Source: an uncultured Sutterellaceae bacterium
Lineage (GTDB): Bacteria; Pseudomonadota; Gammaproteobacteria; Burkholderiales; Burkholderiaceae_F
Direction: 5' to 3'
Assembly: GCA_947253615.1 (NCBI GenBank)
Contig: CAMYAA010000022.1
Coordinates: forward strand, 1 to 8,998
DNA: 8,998 nucleotides
Each line of letters opens with the position of its first letter. Within the stretch, counting starts at the first letter, position 1. The notes under the pieces are model-generated. The model was not told the DNA's origin. It saw only the letters and a program-made list of their open reading frames with translations, and did no database searches. The position numbers were made by a program, and so were the translations under genes. This document shows, piece by piece, positions 5,901-8,998 of this stretch.

Positions 5901-8601
5901 GCGAGCTCTCGAAGATTGAGTTATCGAAGGTTGCATTCGCTTCGAAGTGCTTTCCTGTAATAGCCAGCGGGGATTTATATTTGATGAAGTAATTAACATC
6001 GGTTGGATTGACCTTGTTGGCAAGGTCGTTGAGAAGAACTTCACCTTCAATGCCCCCCGAGAGGCTTAATTGATTGGTACCCGAGGTCAGAGTTAAAACA
6101 CCATGTTTTTTCTGTTCATCTGGATCACCAAGAATGGCTTGTTTAACCGTGAGGATCTCGTTAGTCGTGACAAGGCCATGAGGGTTAAGTGTCAAGGTGT
6201 TAAGAACCGATTGCTGATTTAAATGAACTTGTCCATCGACAGTGATATAGCTAGCGGTTGTCTCAGCAGCAGGCTCCACCTTGTCGAAGACGAGTTCGCT
6301 GAACGGTTTAACGTTGATCGTACCGTTTTGACCTAAGGTGATACTCGCTAAAGTCCCTCGTGTATAGGTGTCGAAATTGAGCGTACCGTTAACAGTGACA
6401 GGCAACGCTTGAGCATTTTTGGAAACGACCAAGGGATCGGTGATTTGTCCTTTATGAGCAAGCGTAAAAGTCTTGCCCGTCGCAATCACCGGGTCAATGT
6501 TTTCGAGCATTTGCACATTACTAACGGGGATTTGGTCGAGCTCATTAAGGTCGGTCACAAAAGTAATGTTGAGCTGCTTGAGCGGGTAGGTGTCAATGTG
6601 GTGCTCTTTGAGTTTATTGACAGTAAATAAAGAAAGTGATTTGTCTTCACTCTCAAGAGCTTCTTGGACAGCGGTTTCGAGGTTTACCAGCTTGAGATTT
6701 TCGACTTCGAATTTGAAGGGCTGTTCGCCAACGAGTTCAAGAGCTAACTTGTTAAAGTCCTCAGTGAACATTTCTGACGTGTGGAGAGTCTCTCCCACAT
6801 GGGTCAGTGTTAGGATGCTGCCTGGCTTCCCAATGATTTTGGTTTTAATGCCGTCGAGTTGCTTTAACGTGGAGTAGTTGGCGATTAGCTTGTTATGGTT
6901 GGTTACGGTAATGGACGCGTCGCTACCAAAAACAAGGCCCTCGTCAACACGAAGTGAACCGCCCAATACGAGCTTTTTTCCATCGCCCAAGGTCAGATTT
7001 TTGAAGTGAACACTGCCCCCATTGATATTGAGTTCGCTATTGTCCGCGATCGTGGCTGTATTGGCTTCTAAAGTGCCTCCAGTAATCGTGACTGAGCCTG
7101 TGAAGAAGTCGCTAGCACCTTTAAGATGAGACTCGCCTTCAGTCTGTGTAAATGATCCCGTAAAGTCAGCTAAAGAGCCCTTTTCAACAGTGATGTTGCC
7201 AGTATTCTCGATGCTTCCATTGCCCACAAAGGCTTTGTCAGCAGAGATGGTTAAGGTTCCTTCGTTAGATAAACTAGCGTTGAGAAGCTCACCTGTTTTT
7301 TGGGTTCTCGAGCCACGCATATCTGCGGAATGGACTAAGACGATTTTTTCTTGCTTTTTAAGGTTCACGCCGATGGCATCATGACCAGTGACGACGATCT
7401 TGTTGGACCCCTTAAGTGTCAAATAGGAATTGGCCTCATAAGGGTCCGAACTGCCTTCTTCCATGTCATGAGACGAAGTGACCTCAGAACCGTTCGTGGG
7501 CTGATGTTCTTCAGAATTCTCCCAGTCGGATTCCATATCCATGGGCGCGGCACCAATGATGATGCCGAGATTCATCTTGGAATCTTCTCCACCTTTAATT
7601 TGAATGGTGGCATTGTTGAGCGTCAACTCGTTGTCGTCAATGGTTTGATCTGGGTTGAACATTTGGCGAGAAGCCGAGAGATAAATACCGCCGTTCGTGC
7701 CTTTATTGCCAGTGACGGTGATGTGGTTCGTCCCCGCTAATGACCCAATTACGTCAGAGAGCCCAAGCGCTAAGGATTTGTCGTTGTCCGTTGTATTGGT
7801 GACGTTAACGTCCAGGGTTGCTTTATCTACTTGGTCCAGGGTGAGATTGTTAATAGCCGTCGCTACAATCCACTTCGAAAAAGATTGGCTGCCCGTGATG
7901 TTTACCGTTTGAGTAACATCCGTATCTTTGTTAATTTTTAGCGTGAGCTCGTCGAAATTGTGATCGGTATTCCCTGAAATGACTGAACTTTGAAGAATGT
8001 TGTCATCTTCACCGAATTTAGTCGGATCGAGCTCGGTTAAGGTTAGGTCTAAACCTAAGTGATTTTTATCAGCACCCAATTCAAGTCGGACTAAGGTTGG
8101 TTGATCAGTGTCCTGATAGTGGCTTGAAAAGAGAACGGGACGAAGGCCATAGTCCTTAGTGAGGCTAGTCGCATTATTGTCAAACTTGCCATCAGCAGCA
8201 AAGGAGCTCCCCAAAGTGGTTACTTTCCCTTGGGAAATCATGAACGCATTTTTGTACTGAATGTTATTAATGTGCCCTAAGGCGACGGCACCTTGAGCAG
8301 AGCCTTTCAAGGTCAGACTCATCTGGGTGCCCGTTTTGGGAGTCACTGTGACTCCCTCGGGGGCATTAATCGATATCGCTTCAGTCACGAATAGCGGGGC
8401 AGAGAGTAACGCGGGATCACTACTTTCCGTGAGAGTTTGAATACTCGGAGCAACAAAGGGATTGCTTTCAGGGGGCTGAGTTTCTTCAGCCATCGCCGAG
8501 CCGATGCTAAAACAACTTAAAACAAGGCACGTGAGTGCGGTGCGTTCAAAGAGATGGTTAGAGGATTTATGGGTAGTTTTTTTGAAAGGTTGTTTTGCCA
8601 T
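2089..8601 (-). CDS. Giant type Va autotransporter (duplicated beta-helix-like passenger plus C-terminal beta-barrel)
   Basis: 2170 residues, ATG at 8599-8601, TAA at 2089-2091. Order: signal peptide 1-38 (long basic n-region, hydrophobic core about 22-34, AMA before the predicted cut, then EE); spacer to about 97; passenger of low-complexity Thr/Asn/Gly/Leu-rich short strands typical of a beta-helix, organised as two diverged copies (about 98-848 and 849-1560); an unduplicated segment to about 1865; a linker helix (about 1870-1900, containing Leu-Asp-Met-Gly-Asn-Ala); and an autotransporter barrel (about 1900-2170) with alternating amphipathic strands and a terminal VYAF, the Phe-ended signature recognised by BAM. 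The barrel inserts in the outer membrane and the passenger is exported to the surface. No serine protease, subtilisin, lipase or pertactin RGD signature is visible, so the role (adhesin or other surface factor) is unknown. Only one Cys (C958) follows the signal peptide. No good Shine-Dalgarno sequence precedes the ATG. It is probably monocistronic, between the rho terminator and nadE. Architecture is secure; function is not assigned. Confidence 0.92.
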   Translation of the reverse strand: MAKQPFKKTTHKSSNHLFERTALTCLVLSCFSIGSAMAEETQPPESNPFVAPSIQTLTESSDPALLSAPLFVTEAISINAPEGVTVTPKTGTQMSLTLKGSAQGAVALGHINNIQYKNAFMISQGKVTTLGSSFAADGKFDNNATSLTKDYGLRPVLFSSHYQDTDQPTLVRLELGADKNHLGLDLTLTELDPTKFGEDDNILQSSVISGNTDHNFDELTLKINKDTDVTQTVNITGSQSFSKWIVATAINNLTLDQVDKATLDVNVTNTTDNDKSLALGLSDVIGSLAGTNHITVTGNKGTNGGIYLSASRQMFNPDQTIDDNELTLNNATIQIKGGEDSKMNLGIIIGAAPMDMESDWENSEEHQPTNGSEVTSSHDMEEGSSDPYEANSYLTLKGSNKIVVTGHDAIGVNLKKQEKIVLVHSADMRGSRTQKTGELLNASLSNEGTLTISADKAFVGNGSIENTGNITVEKGSLADFTGSFTQTEGESHLKGASDFFTGSVTITGGTLEANTATIADNSELNINGGSVHFKNLTLGDGKKLVLGGSLRVDEGLVFGSDASITVTNHNKLIANYSTLKQLDGIKTKIIGKPGSILTLTHVGETLHTSEMFTEDFNKLALELVGEQPFKFEVENLKLVNLETAVQEALESEDKSLSLFTVNKLKEHHIDTYPLKQLNITFVTDLNELDQIPVSNVQMLENIDPVIATGKTFTLAHKGQITDPLVVSKNAQALPVTVNGTLNFDTYTRGTLASITLGQNGTINVKPFSELVFDKVEPAAETTASYITVDGQVHLNQQSVLNTLTLNPHGLVTTNEILTVKQAILGDPDEQKKHGVLTLTSGTNQLSLSGGIEGEVLLNDLANKVNPTDVNYFIKYKSPLAITGKHFEANATFDNSIFESSLTEAYQAAIFGPKGKEPNEGYDLPTPLNFTAENSTIKTALNLKKLTNAVFKQEDHFFCISTLVGNPNGNNPEMPVAFKKDIGFENTLNIAQSDSDFHGQIFFTALNSINLEQDKETTLSMTLNAHSDYGDGLFMAPILQITGHLLGTTHITAATDNGQLVGILQTSRGYADGDPRSTPQQLIVNNATVNITGSNNANGKTFGVVVGDPGDTKVGGYSLPLLTFTGNASITVTGHDSVGVKVRNTYREKAGATRNDDPVITDEVIESTFENQGNLTISTDRALVGNGTVKNSGHITITRGNVNSFTGHYLQTDGELTLNAATGYLGGKVTINGGQFQAQAALVTKDHPFTLENGTVFFDTLTINEGAAMNLVGGQLKVAHDIHTEQNATLNIGTNAHLLMSYAYLKDHPDTLKIKITGESGASVSLYDLKASLNKDSIELETVKALKAQLFGDNATLNLDLGDLKLSSKAIEEALKTPEKKISAEKLDEVTKAGIQNDQTKRLNVTDVTNISDLSGTTVSSITLKDENTHATITENKEISLTGEGLGSASDKLINKDVTIEGSLKINDNAKGSLDTLTLEKDGKAHFGQNSDITVASINTQDANNAKIEAAGKLTVQNGSSTADLTVKEGGNVNFEKDLTAKNIVVGSDNSSETHANTESSKATSELTVKEDATVNTITVHNDAKASFNGTLTTQGNIVVNGELNAKEIVKKAQAGEPVTVTVLVGNKLFSGKLILDKSQFDGIIFADPAWENDTQAPSSVVIKDLNDFNSQVVAGRKSYILLGSEDASIFNETKMTFGPGEDEIGAWVYVAAPLELKKGALVVNPALDKKPEQVESNSLTVAKNGLLILNAANATPDKALITVNKISVDGSVYLANMKPTKNGVLISAKEGKIDPLKISTSPLFVLKTDTTHGLSFTSEYSKKGLAVLNGLLLGEALATLPQQEAKTPDLMLLSRFSDAQQYGLSFKQATDLVNVTTTAAASTGVYNAQLDMGNALAKSLNAHDERGLWIDLLGAHTQAKTLYGNSGYKSNLYGAVFGANLEVNPETLLGVALVSGTTKAHTMGLATTLDNKTTMIGGSLLGKYRAGHVEIKGDLTFNAGTSKVTGTLMDVALDQKIKSQAWTLGTQVNYSYALNDRLTLRPHAGLRYTRLNVKGYATPFNTAKDSLNVVTLPVGVSLEGRMTHEDWTFTPKADLTVTPSLGNKKAKSTVQVLQKTYTFDTQVVDTAPVSIGLGVKATKKALTFGAHYTAELGNKGRQNHELRLSAVYAF
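3922..6057 (-). repeat. Passenger repeat unit, copy 2 (protein-level)
   Basis: Approximate limits, residues about 849-1560, starting immediately where copy 1 ends. It matches copy 1 in the same order at the landmarks listed there. The end is uncertain: similarity fades after about residue 1500, where a shorter motif of the type LTVKE(G/D)xxV recurs at about L1524 and L1566. This copy contains the only mature-protein cysteine, C958, at a T8 tract. Confidence 0.7.
6058..8310 (-). repeat. Passenger repeat unit, copy 1 (protein-level)
   Basis: Approximate limits, residues about 98-848. It aligns by eye with copy 2 through a series of ordered landmarks: GAVAL (G104) with GEVLL (G853); GKFDN (F140) with ATFDN (F892); VTGHDAIGV (H407) with VTGHDSVGV (H1134); FVGNGSIENTGNITV (G460) with LVGNGTVKNSGHITI (G1184); LNITFVTDL (N678) with LNVTDVTNI (N1403); GTLNF (G739) with GSLKI (G1461). 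The spacing between matched points falls from about 750 to about 722 residues, mostly because copy 1 carries an acidic insertion at about 354-391. DNA similarity looks low, so the duplication is old. Confidence 0.75.
8488..8601 (-). other. Sec signal peptide of the autotransporter
   Basis: Residues 1-38. The n-region is unusually long (about 21 residues, with Lys at 3, 7, 8, 12 and Arg 20), the h-region is ALTCLVLSCFSIG-like, and the c-region ends Ser-Ala-Met-Ala before Glu-Glu, a good AxA signal peptidase I site. It does not match the ESPR extended signal of some large autotransporters. A seven-A run on the coding strand (8577-8583) falls in codons 7-9. Confidence 0.85.
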
Positions 8602-8627
8602 GATGAGCTTTTATCAGTTTTGTTATG

Positions 8628-8664
8628 AAAAACGTTAAGCAATCGGAATTTGCCAGGATTGCTT
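8628..8664 (-). promoter_or_regulatory. Terminator-like hairpin in the autotransporter leader
   Basis: A perfect 8-bp inverted repeat (8637-8644 with 8657-8664; AAGCAATC/GATTGCTT), with a 12-nt loop, is followed on the minus strand by AACG and then TTTTT (8628-8632). It lies 26 bases upstream of the autotransporter ATG. It resembles a weak intrinsic terminator or attenuator, but the T-run begins four bases after the stem, so it may only be a structured 5' leader. Confidence 0.4.
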
Positions 8665-8677
8665 GAAAATGCTTGAG

Positions 8678-8692
8678 ACGACCTGTGGTCGT
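8678..8692. promoter_or_regulatory. Short inverted repeat upstream of the autotransporter gene
   Basis: ACGACC (8678-8683), a 3-bp spacer, then GGTCGT (8687-8692) form a perfect 6-bp dyad 76 bases upstream of the ATG. Two direct copies of TGCTTGA (8660-8666 and 8670-8676), exactly 10 bp apart, lie beside it on the downstream (mRNA-leader) side. The dyad plus helically phased direct repeats could bind a regulator, but such short repeats can occur by chance. Confidence 0.3.
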
Positions 8693-8703
8693 AAAGTCTT
8701 TCA

Positions 8704-8730
8704 ATTCTAGGGATAAAGCTCGAAAACCAA
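8704..8730 (-). promoter_or_regulatory. Candidate sigma-70 promoter for the autotransporter gene
   Basis: On the minus strand, TAGAAT (8704-8709; 5 of 6 to the -10 consensus) is preceded at 15 bp by TTGGTT (8725-8730; 3 of 6 to the -35). The -10 is decent, but the -35 is poor and the spacing short. It would place the start of the mRNA near 8697, giving a leader of roughly 95 bases that includes the dyad and the hairpin. A promoter must exist between 8602 and 8858 if the gene is not read through from rho. Confidence 0.3.
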
Positions 8731-8858
8731 AATGGACAATTACCCTACATTGCCTTCGTCGAATGCCTTGTTAGAGTAGTCCTTTGGCGATTTTGTTATT
8801 TACTTTTAAACTTTGGTTATTCTTTTGAGGAATCGGGAAATTCCCTGGGCGAGAGCTG

Positions 8859-8889
8859 AAAAAAAGAGAGGGTAGTGTTCTACCCTCTC
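8859..8889 (-). terminator. Intrinsic terminator of rho
   Basis: A perfect 10-bp stem (8880-8889 with 8866-8875; GAGAGGGTAG/CTACCCTCTC), with a 4-nt loop, is followed on the minus strand by seven T residues (complement of A 8859-8865). It starts 12 bases after the rho stop codon and separates rho from the autotransporter gene. Confidence 0.88.
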
Positions 8890-8901
8890 AATGTCGATGA
8901 A

Positions 8902-8998
8902 TTAGCGCTTCATTAATTCGAAGAATTCATCATTGTTCTTCGTGGCCTTCATCTTGTCGAGCATGAATTCCATCGCTTCGATTTCATCCATGTCGTAA
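8902..8998 (-). CDS. rho: Transcription termination factor Rho, C-terminal end (5' part outside window)
   Basis: Reading the minus strand from the window edge gives 31 residues and TAA at 8902-8904. The peptide ([12 protein letters not shown], then [19 protein letters not shown]) closely follows the extreme C-terminus of proteobacterial Rho, where E. coli ends with IEAMEFLINKLAMTKTNDDFFEMMKRS. Rho is the hexameric RNA helicase that ends transcription and enforces polarity. Only the tail is visible, so nothing can be said about its ATPase motifs. In many proteobacteria rpmE lies just downstream of rho; here the autotransporter gene does. Confidence 0.93.
   Translation of the reverse strand, partial: YDMDEIEAMEFMLDKMKATKNNDEFFELMKR

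Larger units (their letters stand above)
8602..8858. other. Non-coding region between the rho terminator and the autotransporter start
   Basis: About 257 bases with no convincing open frame on either strand. It holds the leader hairpin, direct repeats, dyad and weak promoter listed separately. An AT-rich segment at about 8791-8827 and a short palindrome GGGAAATTCCC (8835-8845) were also seen; neither can be assigned a role. Confidence 0.6.

Noticed and set aside
7351..7740. Plus-strand open frame of 129 residues
   Set aside because: It is antisense to passenger copy 1, with no motif and no upstream signals.
2906..8487. Protease (SPATE or subtilisin) or pertactin-type passenger
   Set aside because: No GDSGS-type serine motif, no Asp-His-Ser subtilase signatures and no RGD were seen in the passenger.
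8508..8540. Possible lipoprotein signal (cysteines C25 and C30 in the hydrophobic core)
   Set aside because: Neither Cys is preceded by a proper lipobox, both lie within the h-region, and a good AMA signal peptidase I site follows at residue 38.
8835..8845. Palindrome GGGAAATTCCC
   Set aside because: It is only 11 bp, with no second copy nearby and no link to a promoter; it is likely by chance.
1..8998. Mobile element, CRISPR array, tRNA or defence island
   Set aside because: No transposase, integrase, terminal inverted repeats, spaced direct repeats, tRNA cloverleaf or nuclease/helicase defence gene could be found; the only helicase gene is the housekeeping rho tail.

Overview
The window holds two complete and two partial protein genes. 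It looks like chromosomal DNA of a betaproteobacterium, most likely Burkholderiales and possibly a Sutterella/Parasutterella-type host-associated member. The basis is the Rho C-terminus, the HemD fragment, a two-domain NAD+ synthetase, moderate GC content with many TTA/TTT-type codons, and a very large type Va autotransporter, a protein class common in Sutterellaceae. The family-level placement is inference and was not tested by any search.

Layout: (1) 1-315, plus strand, is the 3' end of a uroporphyrinogen-III synthase gene (hemD), followed by an intrinsic terminator at 321-359. (2) 374-1966, plus strand, is nadE, an NAD+ synthetase whose ammonia-ligase domain is intact but whose N-terminal glutaminase (nitrilase-fold) domain appears to have lost its whole catalytic triad. 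(3) 1967-2088 is a convergent intergenic spacer with two stem-loops that can end transcription from both sides. (4) 2089-8601, minus strand, is one giant gene for a 2170-residue autotransporter: signal peptide, a passenger built from two diverged copies of a unit of about 720-750 residues, a linker helix and a C-terminal beta-barrel ending in Phe. (5) 8602-8901 is a non-coding leader/promoter region with several inverted and direct repeats, plus the rho terminator. (6) 8902-8998, minus strand, is the 3' end of rho.

hemD, nadE and rho are housekeeping genes (tetrapyrrole synthesis, NAD synthesis, transcription termination). The autotransporter is the accessory element; it sits as its own transcription unit between the terminator of rho and the convergent end of nadE. 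The four genes share no evident pathway.

The most interesting signals are the whole-passenger internal duplication with a copy-specific acidic insertion, the apparent pseudo-glutaminase domain of NadE, the hemD terminator placed almost on top of the nadE ribosome binding site, and a terminator-like hairpin in the autotransporter leader. I found no mobile element, CRISPR array, tRNA, rRNA or defence system.
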